From a bacterium (GTDB lineage: Bacteria > Planctomycetota > UBA1135 > UBA2386): a stretch of 64,000 nucleotides of DNA. The notes under the pieces were generated by a model. That model had not been told where the DNA came from. It searched no databases and worked only from the letters and a program-made list of their open reading frames with translations. Positions within the stretch are counted from its first letter, which is position 1, and each line of letters begins with the position of its first letter. Location of the stretch: assembly GCA_024743115.1 (NCBI GenBank), contig JANSXC010000020.1, positions 1 to 64,000 of the forward strand, given 5' to 3'. Both the position numbers and the translations under genes were made by a program. This document shows, piece after piece, positions 26,408 through 36,700 of this stretch.

Positions 26408-28762
26408 CTACTTGATCAATCGGTCGACCGACGACCAGAACCCCTTCGAGAGTCGCTCCATGTCGATATTCTCGAGTGCTTCGGCGAGGGCTTCGTCTCG
26501 ACTCTTGCCGGCAATCAGTGCGCGGACCAGGCGATCGAACACTGCCCGGATCGTGGGCGTGCCGCTTCTCAGGTAGCGCACCATCGCCCACGACTTCGAA
26601 TAGTTGAGTGCCGCCCTGGGGCCGTAGAACCGGCGCGGTGTGATCTTCAGGAACTCCTCGATCGAGCCGCGCGAGCTCGGGCGAATCAGGCGCAGCGCCC
26701 GGACGTGCCGCGGCTGCACGATGCCGGCGGACGGACGGCCGAGCTTGAAACGCGACACCTCGAAGTACTCGGCGAGCCCTTCATTGAGCCAGACCGGTGC
26801 GTCGCCCGTCAGCATGTCGAAGTACTGATGGAAGCCTTCGTGGCGGATCGTGCGCAGCATGTCCTCGCGCGCCGCGAGGTTCCAGATCAGCAGTTGCTGC
26901 AGTTCCGGGCTGTAGACGCCCGCCGTGTGGATGGGGATGCGGAGCTTCAGGCCGTCGAGGTAGCGCTTGTAGCCCTGCTCACCGGAGAACAGGTAGACCT
27001 GGAAGCGCTGCTCCGGCTCGAACTCGACGTCGCCGAGCAGCTGGCGGTAGAACGGCAGCGCGTTCTCGAGCACCTTGCCCGCGTTCTTGCAGACGGCTTC
27101 GTCGATGTCGGATGTGATCCGATAATGCTTCGTCGTCACGGTGAAGCTCTTGCCGAATGCCGGCCCGTCGATGATCCGGTCGACGACCCGTCGAATCTCC
27201 TGCAAACGCTCGTCCGAGAGCCCTCGTGAGATCGCGTCACCGATCACCTTACGGGCAGCCGCGGCCTGGCGCTGCCGTACGAGCGCCATGGCCAGATCGC
27301 TGTGCGCGCCGGCTGAGTTCGGCCGCAGTCGCAGCACTTCACGGAACTGGCGCTCGGCGTCTTCGTGCCGTCGCAACGCCAGGTAACTCCTGCCGAGCAC
27401 GATGCGGCCATCGCCGAACTCGGGGTCCGCGGCCACGACGCGCTCCCCGAGCCGGATGGCCTTCTGGAAACTGCCTGCGACCATGTAGGCGTAGCTCTTC
27501 AGGTACTCCCGGACCAGGGCGGGGACGGCGCCCTTCTGCCATGCGATCATCCGGAAGAGCACCCGCGTGCTATTGCCCTTGCCGAGTTCGTTCAGCGCAT
27601 CGCGAACCGCTTCGAGATCCTTGGGGCGCTCTTTGCCGGGGTAATATCGCTGTCGCGAGTCCGCGGAGGTGTCGGCGGTGACCTTTGGCGTGGTGAAGAC
27701 CCACGCGGGCAGCTGTTGCTCGGGTTCGTAGCGGCTCGCGAACTCGTTACGGGCCGTCTGCCGATGGCCGTCGAGCAGCCCGTGGATCCACGCGGGCTCG
27801 ACCTGCCCCGTGAGCGTCAGCTGGTCGAACGACTTGTCGGTGATGCCGATCTTGCCGACGACGGGTTCGCGCCAGCGCTCCTTGCAGACCGACTTGCGGT
27901 TGATACGCAGGTTCAGGCTCTTCGGCGTCACGCTTAGGACGATCTTGTACTTCGCTCCGCGTTTCATCGGCCAGCGGGAGCGCCCCTTCTTCTTCGCGTT
28001 CTTGGGCAGCCAGTTGTTGCGGAACAACTCGGTGCGCTGCCCGCCGTCCTGATGCACGACCACGGTGGGCACGTACCGCGAGCCGGCGAACCCCAGGTCC
28101 TGGAGTGGTTCGCCGGCTACCGTTCGATGCAGCTCGTCGCCCTGGATTCCGGTCAGCAGTTCGGTGCTGGTGTAGCGGGCTCCCGTGACCTCGATCTTGC
28201 ACGATCGAAACAGCGCGGGGTGGATCCGCGGGCGATAGCCGGTCGGGGCTTTGAGTTCGGGCAGCTCGAACGTCGGCAGGGTGCCGGGACGTTTCCTGCC
28301 TCGTCGTGGTCGCTGCTTCTTCGGCTCGGGTCCGGGCCCGTTCGGGTCGGCGAAGTCCTGCATCGTCTCGCGCGTGTAGATCAGCTTGATCCTGCCGCTC
28401 TTCGGATCATAGGAGACGAGTTTGCCGCTGATGAGGTCGTCGGGTTCCGGCGGCTCGTACGTCGATTCGAACGTGATCCGTCGGTGGAGGTCGATGAGTT
28501 CACTACGGGCATAGCGCACGTAGTCGGCCCCTTCGTGGGTGTCGAGCAACGCTGCCAGCCGCGACTTCGCGTTGCCCCAATCCGCACCGGCCGCCTCAGC
28601 AATCGCTCGCAGCTCGGTTCGGAACGCTTCTGGGCCGGCGGCCTCCTGCGCGCCCTGCCCGGCGAGGGGCGTGACTGCGCTGCATACGGCTGCTGCGGTC
28701 GCGGCGAGGAGGGCGCGCTTCGCCGCACGCGATTCGATGGATGGCAAATGCTGTCGGCGCAT
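26408..28762 (-). CDS. Secreted TPR-containing zinc metallopeptidase (DUF1570-like)
   Basis: From ATG 28762 the product is 784 residues: signal peptide (RALLAATAAAVCSAVTPLAGQ), a long basic N-terminal region, TPR-type repeats at about 480-560 (AIRLGERVVAADPEFGDGRI, AERQFREVLRLRPNSAGAHSDL). The C-terminal peptidase domain carries HEGFH (His641, Glu642, His645) and a downstream WLNEGLAEYFE, supplying the third zinc-ligand glutamate of a gluzincin. This matches the planctomycete DUF1570 group. It probably acts in the periplasm or at the surface. The frame stays open far upstream, but that part lies antisense to the ECF gene and its leader, so the signal-peptide start is used. Confidence 0.85.
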   Translation of the reverse strand: MRRQHLPSIESRAAKRALLAATAAAVCSAVTPLAGQGAQEAAGPEAFRTELRAIAEAAGADWGNAKSRLAALLDTHEGADYVRYARSELIDLHRRITFESTYEPPEPDDLISGKLVSYDPKSGRIKLIYTRETMQDFADPNGPGPEPKKQRPRRGRKRPGTLPTFELPELKAPTGYRPRIHPALFRSCKIEVTGARYTSTELLTGIQGDELHRTVAGEPLQDLGFAGSRYVPTVVVHQDGGQRTELFRNNWLPKNAKKKGRSRWPMKRGAKYKIVLSVTPKSLNLRINRKSVCKERWREPVVGKIGITDKSFDQLTLTGQVEPAWIHGLLDGHRQTARNEFASRYEPEQQLPAWVFTTPKVTADTSADSRQRYYPGKERPKDLEAVRDALNELGKGNSTRVLFRMIAWQKGAVPALVREYLKSYAYMVAGSFQKAIRLGERVVAADPEFGDGRIVLGRSYLALRRHEDAERQFREVLRLRPNSAGAHSDLAMALVRQRQAAAARKVIGDAISRGLSDERLQEIRRVVDRIIDGPAFGKSFTVTTKHYRITSDIDEAVCKNAGKVLENALPFYRQLLGDVEFEPEQRFQVYLFSGEQGYKRYLDGLKLRIPIHTAGVYSPELQQLLIWNLAAREDMLRTIRHEGFHQYFDMLTGDAPVWLNEGLAEYFEVSRFKLGRPSAGIVQPRHVRALRLIRPSSRGSIEEFLKITPRRFYGPRAALNYSKSWAMVRYLRSGTPTIRAVFDRLVRALIAGKSRDEALAEALENIDMERLSKGFWSSVDRLIK

Positions 28763-29044
28763 CGTGAGTCGTTCCCCGGCGAAGGGGCTATGGGCCGGTA
28801 ACTCTCGACCCCGCGGGCCATCATGCCCGAACGACGGGTCATGCGGCGCTGCGGGGCTGATTTCCCGGTCGTGGTTGGGGTGATCTGCAATGGCGGACGA
28901 CCGCCGCGGTCCGTCGTACGGCGGTTTCTCGAGATTCGCTCGGGGCAGTCCTCGGCGATTTCCGGGTTGCAGCAACCGAACCCGAGATTCTCGCGAAGTT
29001 TCACTCGCGCCGGTTGCCGCCGCGGGAACTCGGATGCGGACACC

Positions 29045-31378
29045 ATGAATCCCCAAGTTCTCGACTCCACCGATCTGACCTGGCTGGCCCGGCTCGCGCG
29101 GGCCTTGCTCGGCGAGGCGAATGCGGCGGACGATCTCGTGCAGGAGACGGCAGTCGCCGCCCTGCGGAGTGAGTTGCCGCCAGTGCAACGCCGGGCGTGG
29201 CTCGCTGCGGTCGCGCGGCGCCTGGCTGCACGGCACGTTCGCGGGGAGGCTCGTCGCGCGCGGCGGGAGCGCAATCGCGAACGCACCACCCCGGTCCTGC
29301 TGCCCGATACCAGCGAACTCGTGGCGCGCGCCGAGGTCGCCGAGCAGGTGACCGGCGCGGCGCAGCGTCTGCCCGAGCCGTTCCGTCGCACGATCCTGCT
29401 GCGCTTCCTGGAGGGGCTCAGCCCCGACGAGATCGCGCGCCGAGACGGCAAGCCGGTCGATACCGTGCGTTGGCGGGTGCGGCGCGGCCTGGAGCTGTTG
29501 CGTCGCGAACTCGTGCGCGGCAGCGATCGCGATTGGGCGGCATGGAGTGTCCTGCTCGTTCCGCTCGCCCGCACGGGTGAAGTCGCCGGTCCTGCGACCG
29601 CTGGCGTGACGGCAACATTGGGAGGCACGGTCGCCGCACTGATTGCAATGAAAGCAACGACACTGCTCGCCGCGACATTGCTCGGCACTGCCGGGCTGCT
29701 CGTGTGGATCACCTGGACACCCGATACCGATTCCGCCGGGCCGCCCAACGTGGCCGCCGGAGCGGCGGTCGCCGCACGGCCGGCTCAGCGGGTCGCGGCC
29801 GAGCCGCCGACCGCGAGCAGTTCCGAGATCGAGCCCGATCGCACGGCGGTAGCGGCCGGCCCGATGGCGCCGACTACGCCGGCCGCGGCGGCCGGGGCGC
29901 CGCTCTTCGGGCGCGTCGTCGACGAGGCCGGTGAGCCCGTCCCTGGCGCGACGGTCTATCTCGTCGCCGCGGAGACCGGTGGCGACCGTGGCCCGGTCCA
30001 GCGCACGCAATCCGATACCCGTGGCGGCTTCCGGCTGGCGGGGCACGACTCCGAGGAGGTGCTTGACCTCGGCGTTGCTGCCAACGGCTACGTGCGTGCG
30101 GCCGTGCCGCAGGCCTGGCCCGATCGGACCAACGAAGAACTCGTCGTCGTGCTCGCACGCGGCCGTCGAGTCCGAGGCGTCGTCGTGGACGAGTTCGATC
30201 GACCGGTGCCGGCTCTCGAGCTGCTCTGTCACACCGCCCATGCGGGTATCGATCACGTGAGCCTGAGTCAGGTGGAGCTGCGCAGCGAGCGAGCGTTGTT
30301 TGGGAACGCGAAGTCGACGTACGGGCAATGCCGGCGTCGCACGGATCGCAACGGCATCATCGAGCTCACCGGCTTGCCGGTTCGGGAGGGCCTCGTCGTG
30401 CGGTCGCTGGACCCGGCCTGGGCGATCGCGAACTCACGGCTCGGGTTCGACGATGCGGGCTACATCACCTGGCGGGCGAAGCGCCGCCTCGGAGTTCGGC
30501 TCAGGATCGTCGACGAGCGGACCGGCCGACCCATTCGCTCCGCGCGGGCGACGTTCCGAATGGAGCTGACGTTCGCCGATGGCGAGGTCGAGGAGCATGG
30601 GCAATGGGTCGGGCGCGGTCGTGGCGGCGCGACGTTCGTGCTCACGCCGGAGATCCTGCCCGGCTTGGACGAGCGGAAGATCACGAGTGCGGTGTTCTAT
30701 GGTGAGGCCGGCACGCGTCAGGTGAAGGTGCCGTGGCGGGCCGAGCCGATCCGCGACGCGCGGGGTGCGACCGGGGTCGCCGACGTGCAGGTGCTGGTCG
30801 ATTCGTCCCCCGTTGGTGGCCCGGAGGCCCCGCCAAGGGTCACGACCACGCTCGATCTCGACGTGCGCCATACGGACGGGTCGCCGTTCGACGGCGAGCT
30901 GTCGGTCGACTGGCGCGCCACGGTTGCGAAGGGATCCGTGATCGAGGACGACGTCGAGAGTGCGCAGCGCCTCCGGCCGGGCCGGTATCGCGTCGAGGTC
31001 GACATCGGCGATGTCGAGCTACGAGTGGCGGAACGCTTCGCCGCGGGCAGTCTCCCACCGTGGACCGGTGCGGTGCGATGCGAGGCCGGTCGCTCTGCGC
31101 TCGCCTTCGCGACGTTGCCGCGTGGCGGTGCGGTGCGGATCACGCAGCCCGACGGCTGGCGTGGGACGTGGTACGTGCGGGCGTCGTGGCGGCCGTCGCC
31201 AGCGTCCGAATGGCGCGGCAGTTGGAACTACGGCACCAACAAGGACGCGCTCGTGCTCACCGCGATGCGCCCGGTCGAGTGGCGGTTCGAGCTGAGTCGC
31301 GACTCCGGGCAGCAATCGGCCGACCTGGTTCGCACGGCTTTGCTGTTCGAAGGCGCGGACGTGCTCGTCGATCGCTAG
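29045..31378 (+). CDS. ECF sigma factor fused to a membrane helix and carboxypeptidase-regulatory-like domains
   Basis: From ATG 29045 the product is 777 residues. Residues 1-165 are a complete ECF sigma factor: region 2 (GEANAADDLVQETAVAAL, RRAWLAAVARRLAARHVRGE) and region 4 (LPEPFRRTILLRFLEGLSPD, KPVDTVRWRVRRGLELLRREL). One transmembrane helix follows near 205-225 (TTLLAATLLGTAGLLVWITW). The remaining 550 residues hold carboxypeptidase-regulatory-like/Ig-type domains (LFGRVVDEAGEPVPGATVYLV). A sigma factor physically tied to an extracytoplasmic domain is a planctomycete speciality; release would need proteolysis, or it works at the membrane. It is divergent from the TPR-peptidase gene. The same design recurs at 33788-37165. 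Confidence 0.88.
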   Translation: MNPQVLDSTDLTWLARLARALLGEANAADDLVQETAVAALRSELPPVQRRAWLAAVARRLAARHVRGEARRARRERNRERTTPVLLPDTSELVARAEVAEQVTGAAQRLPEPFRRTILLRFLEGLSPDEIARRDGKPVDTVRWRVRRGLELLRRELVRGSDRDWAAWSVLLVPLARTGEVAGPATAGVTATLGGTVAALIAMKATTLLAATLLGTAGLLVWITWTPDTDSAGPPNVAAGAAVAARPAQRVAAEPPTASSSEIEPDRTAVAAGPMAPTTPAAAAGAPLFGRVVDEAGEPVPGATVYLVAAETGGDRGPVQRTQSDTRGGFRLAGHDSEEVLDLGVAANGYVRAAVPQAWPDRTNEELVVVLARGRRVRGVVVDEFDRPVPALELLCHTAHAGIDHVSLSQVELRSERALFGNAKSTYGQCRRRTDRNGIIELTGLPVREGLVVRSLDPAWAIANSRLGFDDAGYITWRAKRRLGVRLRIVDERTGRPIRSARATFRMELTFADGEVEEHGQWVGRGRGGATFVLTPEILPGLDERKITSAVFYGEAGTRQVKVPWRAEPIRDARGATGVADVQVLVDSSPVGGPEAPPRVTTTLDLDVRHTDGSPFDGELSVDWRATVAKGSVIEDDVESAQRLRPGRYRVEVDIGDVELRVAERFAAGSLPPWTGAVRCEAGRSALAFATLPRGGAVRITQPDGWRGTWYVRASWRPSPASEWRGSWNYGTNKDALVLTAMRPVEWRFELSRDSGQQSADLVRTALLFEGADVLVDR

Positions 31379-31480
31379 CGGTTCGACGGTAATGGCAATG
31401 GCGACGCGAACCTCGTCCTTGTGAACCCGGGTCGACGTCGGGGGATCACGGTCGTGATACTGGCAGCGTTGGTCGACGCC

Positions 31481-31515
31481 GGCCTGGCCTGGCCTGGCCG
31501 GGCCGGGCCGGGCCG
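31481..31515. repeat. Short tandem repeat (TGGCC)3(GGGCC)3
   Basis: A run of 5-bp units, three tggcc then three gggcc, in the gap between the convergent ECF-fusion gene and the YeeE-like pair. The ggcc core is self-complementary, so the transcript could fold from either side and act as a shared terminator. It is also a likely polymerase-slippage site. Confidence 0.7.
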
Positions 31516-31547
31516 CACGCCTCGACTCGCGGTCAGGCGTTCGCGGT

Positions 31548-31958
31548 TCAGGTCTTCGTCAGGAAGCGACCATGGACCCACGCGCCGAGAAGCAGGCCGA
31601 TCAGCGCGAGGCCGAGCATCCAGTTGCCGACACCGAGTCCCGCGAACGCCGGCGCTGGGCAGACGCCGCAGAGGCCCCAGCCGATGCCGAACAGTGCCGC
31701 ACCGAGGAAGGTATTGGTTCCGATTCTCGTCGTGTGCCGGTCGAACGTGCCGCCGACGAGCGGCTTCTCAAGCAGCTTTGGAGCGACGCGGAAGGTCAGG
31801 AACGTGACGGTCACGGCGCCGCCGAGCACGAGCAGCAGGCCGAGATCCTCGAACCGCAGGAAGCTGAGCACGACCTCGGGTTGGATCATCGTCGACAGCG
31901 CGAGACCGGCGCCGAACAGCAGGCCAGCGAGCAGCACGAACGGGGTGTCGCGGTTCAC
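31548..31958 (-). CDS. YeeE/YedE (DUF6691)-type sulfur transporter, second half
   Basis: A 136-residue membrane protein starting at GTG 31958, whose start overlaps the stop of the upstream gene (GTGA). It has four hydrophobic helices, and GIGWGLCGVCPAPAFAGLG holds the conserved cysteines of this family. Two-gene split YeeE/YedE transporters move thiosulfate or a related sulfur species, and often accompany persulfide dioxygenases; such an enzyme is at 14439-15302 but not linked here. Confidence 0.85.
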   Translation of the reverse strand: MNRDTPFVLLAGLLFGAGLALSTMIQPEVVLSFLRFEDLGLLLVLGGAVTVTFLTFRVAPKLLEKPLVGGTFDRHTTRIGTNTFLGAALFGIGWGLCGVCPAPAFAGLGVGNWMLGLALIGLLLGAWVHGRFLTKT

Positions 31959-32461
31959 AGCGCACCTCCGAGCCAGGCGACGGCATGGGCCGTCAGGATC
32001 GCGGTCAGCAAGAACGTGCCGACTGCCGCGAACGATGTGGGGTTGAGTGATGCCATGCCGCACACGCCGTGTCCGGACGTGCAGCCGCCGCCGAGTCGCG
32101 CGCCGAACCCTGCGACGAAGCCGCCGACGAGCAACAGCCACCACGGTACCGATGTGGTGCCGAGAGCTCCGACATCTGTGAGGGTGAGGCCGATGAGGAG
32201 TGCACCGAGTACCATGCCGACCGCGTAGACGAGGCGCCACGAGCGGCTGCCGACGTGGTTCGGTTGCTGGAAGTACGGGCTGCGATCGACGTAGCTCCAC
32301 GTCGTGGTGAACACCGAGCTGGCGCCGCCGATGCGCCCGGTGGTTGCGAACAGGAGGCTGATGCCGGCGCCGATCAGGAGTCCGCCGATCAGATAGTGCG
32401 CGATGCCGTTCGGGAACAGTTCGGCGGGCGCCGGCGGCACGGTGAAGTTGGTGAGAGTCAT
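31955..32461 (-). CDS. YeeE/YedE sulfur transporter, first half
   Basis: A 168-residue membrane protein with four or five hydrophobic helices. The motif GARLGGGCTSGHGVCGMASL contains the two cysteines that carry sulfur intermediates in TsuA/YeeE-type thiosulfate transporters. It overlaps the second-half gene by 4 bp, so the two subunits should be made together. Some members of this superfamily are proposed selenium transporters; given the selenoprotein candidate at 63 kb that is worth noting, but nothing in the sequence decides the substrate. Confidence 0.88.
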   Translation of the reverse strand: MTLTNFTVPPAPAELFPNGIAHYLIGGLLIGAGISLLFATTGRIGGASSVFTTTWSYVDRSPYFQQPNHVGSRSWRLVYAVGMVLGALLIGLTLTDVGALGTTSVPWWLLLVGGFVAGFGARLGGGCTSGHGVCGMASLNPTSFAAVGTFLLTAILTAHAVAWLGGAL

Positions 32462-32618
32462 CGTCGTGATTGGGTGCAGTTCGGGTGGGTGGCCCGGCCG
32501 GTGGCTGCGGTCGCCTGGCGGCGGCGCTCGATGGCTCGCATGGTAGCCAACGCGCCTGGCACGTCGGTCCGATCACAGGGACGCCGTCACATCCGGGTGC
32601 GTTGTGATCGTGTTGCCC

Positions 32619-32753
32619 TCACTCGCCGGGCGGTGGCACGACGAGGAAGTAAAGCGCTTCGTAGAAGCTCCATGCGCCACGATAGTCGGGGCGCCTGCCC
32701 GTGAAGAACGGCGGCTCGGACGCCGGCCCGAAGATGCCGAAGAACGGTCGCAT
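32619..32753 (-). CDS. Small ORF of 44 residues, function unknown
   Basis: A short minus-strand frame begins at ATG 32753 with a good ribosome site (AGGA 6 nt upstream, in GCAGGAAACACATG) and ends at TGA 32619. The product is rich in Pro, Phe and Tyr (MRPFFGIFGPASEPPFF ... AWSFYEALYFLVVPPPGE). Third codon positions are mostly G or C, and an in-frame stop lies a few codons upstream, so it is a closed unit. It is 157 bp upstream of the YeeE gene on the same strand and divergent from the secreted protein at 32826. No family recognised. Confidence 0.45.
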   Translation of the reverse strand: MRPFFGIFGPASEPPFFTGRRPDYRGAWSFYEALYFLVVPPPGE

Positions 32754-32825
32754 GTGTTTCCTGCGGGTCGAGGGGCTCCCCAGCGCTCGTCAGACATGCT
32801 CCGCCCGCGCTCGATCCCGTCCACC

Positions 32826-33779
32826 ATGCGATTTCTCCTGCTCACCGCTGTGCTGACCGTGACCGCCGCCACGGCTCAGATCCCGATCCCGTCCTACGTG
32901 CTCTCGAACACCAACGCTGGGCAGTGCTACGGCTTCTCGTTCCGCGCCCCGACGAGCTTCACGATCACGCAGCTCAACGTGCCGAACGAGAACAGCTACG
33001 CAGACCAGTTCGTGGTCGTAGGCCGGTTTCCGGCGCCGCCGACCGGTGCCGTGTGGGGCTTTCAGCAGCTCGGTTCGTTCTTGCGGCAGCCGGCGAACGC
33101 GCCGATCCCGGCCAATATCCAGGTCAACCAGAACGACGAGATCGTGATTCTCGGCGGCTGCGGTACGGCGCCCTACTGGAACGCGTGGGCGAGTTCACTC
33201 GCCTTGGGCGGCGGGTCCTACGTGACGAACATCGGCGGCATCCCCGTGACGCTCCATGGCGCGCGCAATCCCAACAGCTTGTTCGGCGGTACGTTCTCTG
33301 CTGCGGGCGGTCTCAACGGACTGATGGGGCGCATCGACGTCTGGGTCAACGGTGTTGGGGGCGCGACCGCCCAGAAGCTCGTCTTCGGTCAGGGTTGCGG
33401 TAACCAGCCGATGCCGCTCGCTACGGACAGCATCGGTCGGCCGGTGACGGGCACGACGATCCAACTGACCGTTGATCGGATCCCGCCGACCGCGGGTCTG
33501 TCCGCGATGGTCTTTGGCAGCCGTGCGATCGTGCCGGGCACTGACCTGGCGACGATCGGCATGCCTGGCTGTTTTGCGCACGTCACGCAGGATGCTGTGG
33601 TCCTGATGGTGCCCGGCGGTGCATCTTCGACGCAGGTGCCGTGGACGGTGCCTGGCGTCGCGGCGCTCGCCGGCACGACGATCTTCTGTCAGGGGGCCGC
33701 GTTCAACCCGAGTGGTGGTCACAACCCGGTCGGTGTGATCACGGGCAACGGTCTCGAACTGATCGTCGGGATCCAGTAG
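32826..33779 (+). CDS. Secreted protein with lineage-type C-terminal domain
   Basis: From ATG 32826 the product is 317 residues: signal peptide (RFLLLTAVLTVTAATAQ), then a beta-rich domain (SFRAPTSFTITQLNVPNE ... GRFPAPPTGAVWGFQQLG) that resembles surface-protein modules describing deviations of fitted shape rather than an enzyme. The C-terminal 130 residues start at LVFGQGCGNQP, include a later GMPGC, and end in GLELIVGIQ, as in the kelch protein and others. No catalytic motif seen. It is convergent with the large ECF fusion, 8 bp apart. Confidence 0.75.
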   Translation: MRFLLLTAVLTVTAATAQIPIPSYVLSNTNAGQCYGFSFRAPTSFTITQLNVPNENSYADQFVVVGRFPAPPTGAVWGFQQLGSFLRQPANAPIPANIQVNQNDEIVILGGCGTAPYWNAWASSLALGGGSYVTNIGGIPVTLHGARNPNSLFGGTFSAAGGLNGLMGRIDVWVNGVGGATAQKLVFGQGCGNQPMPLATDSIGRPVTGTTIQLTVDRIPPTAGLSAMVFGSRAIVPGTDLATIGMPGCFAHVTQDAVVLMVPGGASSTQVPWTVPGVAALAGTTIFCQGAAFNPSGGHNPVGVITGNGLELIVGIQ

Positions 33780-33787
33780 CGGGCGAG

Positions 33788-36700
33788 TCAGCGGAGGACG
33801 AGATGATGCTCGATCTCGTTCTGGTTCGACGCGATCACGCGCGGCTCCCCCTGGAACGGCTTGCCGATGCCCGGCGACACCCGGACCCGGTACTGCGGGC
33901 CACGCGGCACGGCGAGGCGATAGGCGCCATCGGGTCCGGTCGTCTGCAGGCCGTTCATGGGGCGCAGTTCCATCGAGCCCCCAGTCATCGGCAACAGCGT
34001 CTGTCCGCTGACGATTGCGCCGATGACCGGTTGGCCCGCGGCGTCGGTGACGCGTCCGTGGATCGTGATCTCGTCCCGCCCGACGTAGCGCCCGTCTTGC
34101 CACGGCTGCAGGTCGATTGCGATCGGGTTCGGCGCAGCGCTCGGCACCACGTCGGTCCGGAATCGTTGTCCCCGAAGCGGATTGTTGCCGCTGTGAACGA
34201 AGCGGGCCCCGGCATCGGGGTGGAAGGACAGCCAATGAACTCGCGCTTCGAGCCCCGCGGCGCGGAAGTTGCCCGCGCCGTCGGTCAGGACACTGACGCT
34301 CCCGTTCTGGCCACTGCGTGAGTTCAGGAGCACGCGCCCGTTCGCGAGTGGCTCGCCGGCGACCGTGACCGTGCCGGCGAGCGCGAGTCCACCCCAGCGC
34401 AGCGTGAACACGTGACCCGGTTGGGCGTCCTTCGGCAGGTCGAGGTCCCACCTCCGGCCATCGGGTGCGCTGACACAGAGGTTGGTGCCGGGCACGAGGT
34501 CGATCGGCACGCCGCCGTCGGCCTCGAGGTCGACGGGGTCGGTCGACGAGCCGTGCAGCCCGGAGGCCTCGGCGCGAAAGCCCGCAAAGCCATCGGGGGG
34601 CGGCGAGTCGACGAATGCGACGAAGCAGCGGATGCGTTGTTCGGACGGCAGTCGGAGCACGACGCTCGGCCGTTCGCCGCGCGCGGCTTCGGTTCGTTCT
34701 TCGATGGCGCCGGCCCACGAGCCGTAGGTTGGCTGTCGCGGCGCGACGACCCGCAGCTCCCCGGCGTCGAACGGCCCGAGTCGGACACGGCCGTTGGCAT
34801 CCGTGCGGCCGACGTGGCGTTGGAAACCCGGGCCCGTGGCGGCGACGTTGTGGTTCGACTGCGGTCGTCCCTGGGCGTCGACCACGAGCACGTCGACATA
34901 GACCGCGGCTCCGAGATCGATCGACCGATCGAGCTGCTCGTCGGGATTCACCGTGACGGCGAATTGCGTCTGCCGTGTGCCATCGACGAAGACCTCGCAA
35001 AGATAGACGCCGGGCGGTGGTGCCAGGTCGAACGCGCCGTTCTTGGCCGTGCGGGCCGCAGCGATCACGCACTCCGAGTTGAGCTGCCAGTTCAACCTGC
35101 TGAACGGCCGCAGTCGCACGTCCGCGCCGGCGACGGCGTCTTCGCCGCGGGTCACGCGGCCCGCGTAACGCGCGATTCCTCCGCGTTCGAGTGCGACTTC
35201 GTGCGGCTCCAGCTCCGCGCCGAACAGTTCGATGCGATCCAACTTGCGCGGCAGGTAGCCCTTGGCCCAGATGGTCACGGTCATGTAGCTCGGAAACACG
35301 CCGCGATGCTTCTTCGGCATCTCGAGGACGCTGCGCGGATCGAACGGTGCGATCTCGAGCCAGCCGTCTGGCGCGAAGAACCTGCCGGCGTGGCGCGGCG
35401 TCTCGTTGTCGTCGAGTGACATGACGTGCACCGATTCGATCGGGTCGCGCGTCATGGCATCGGTGACGCGGATCCGCGCGCCGCCGTAGCGTGTCACGTG
35501 TACCATGCCCGGTTCTCCTACCTTGAGCGACGTCAAGGCGATCCACTGCTGCCCGTTCGGTTTCGTGATCCGTTGGGTGATGGTCCAGCCCGGCGTCAGG
35601 CAGCGCACGTGGACCCGTTCTGCCCCGACCTGGGCCGTGAAGCGTCCGCGATGATCGGTCGTCACTCGCCAACGGCCGCCATTCCCCTCGAGCAGCAGGT
35701 CGAGTGGCTCGGTTGGAGTCTCGCAGCGGTCCGTCTGCACGAACCCGACGAGCTCGCGCATGGGCCAGAGCTGCACGTCGAGCGCGCCGTTGCCGGTCTG
35801 CGAATCGATCAGCGAGCCATCGATGGCGAGATGGCGGTCGGCGTAGCCGTTCTGCCGCGCGGCCAGAACGATTCCACTCGCCGGGATGGGCAGCGTGCAG
35901 CAACCGTTCTCGTCGGTGATCTGGCTCGCGAGCGCGGTGTCCGCCGACCCCGGCGGGAGTAGGAACGGGTGGGGGTTGCCGTGCACCGTGACCTCGAGCG
36001 GCAGTTGGTCCGGAATGCGAACGGACTCGAACTGGCTGTGCGGGATACCGGTCGGCCCGGCGCGCGCGACGCGCGCGAGTTCACGTTGCAGTTCGAGCAG
36101 CGTGAGCGTCCGGGGGCCATACATCGAGAGTTCGGTGTCGGCCAGGGGTCGATTCGTCGGGCCGTCGAGCACGCGGATCCGCAGGGTCCAGGCCGGATCG
36201 ATTGCTGCGGGGTTCGGTGTGGCGGCGGCGACGCGGTCGACGCGTTCCGGTGCGGAGTCGGGCGTCGTGGCGGGCGGCGTCGTACCGGTAGCGCTGTTCG
36301 CCATCGCGGGGGCGACCGGGTCGTCGGGCCTCGAATCGACTGGCGGTGCGTCGTCCCCCGGCCAGAACGAAACACCGAGGATCGTGGCGCACACTGCGGC
36401 GACGGCAGTGAGGATTGCAGTCTGTTTGCTCATGGCGAGTCCCCAGAGGGTGAAGGTCGGTGCGTTGAGACCGGTGCCAGCGGCCGCGGCTGTGGCGGCG
36501 GTCGCGGTCGTCGTGCCAGCGGCGAACTTGGCGACCGTGGCCTTTGCGCCTGCCGCGATGATTTCGCCTCGGATTGCGGCGAGTCCGCGGGTCGCAGTCA
36601 TCGCGGTCGCGAGCAGGGCGGTCGCGATCCCGGTCGGGAGCGCGCGCCGGGCGAGTTCGAGGCCGCGATGAATCTGCGACCGGACCGTCGCCGGACTCCG

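Noticed and set aside
28763..30328. A long upstream extension of the TPR-peptidase frame
   Set aside because: It runs antisense through the ECF fusion gene and precedes a proper signal peptide at 28762.
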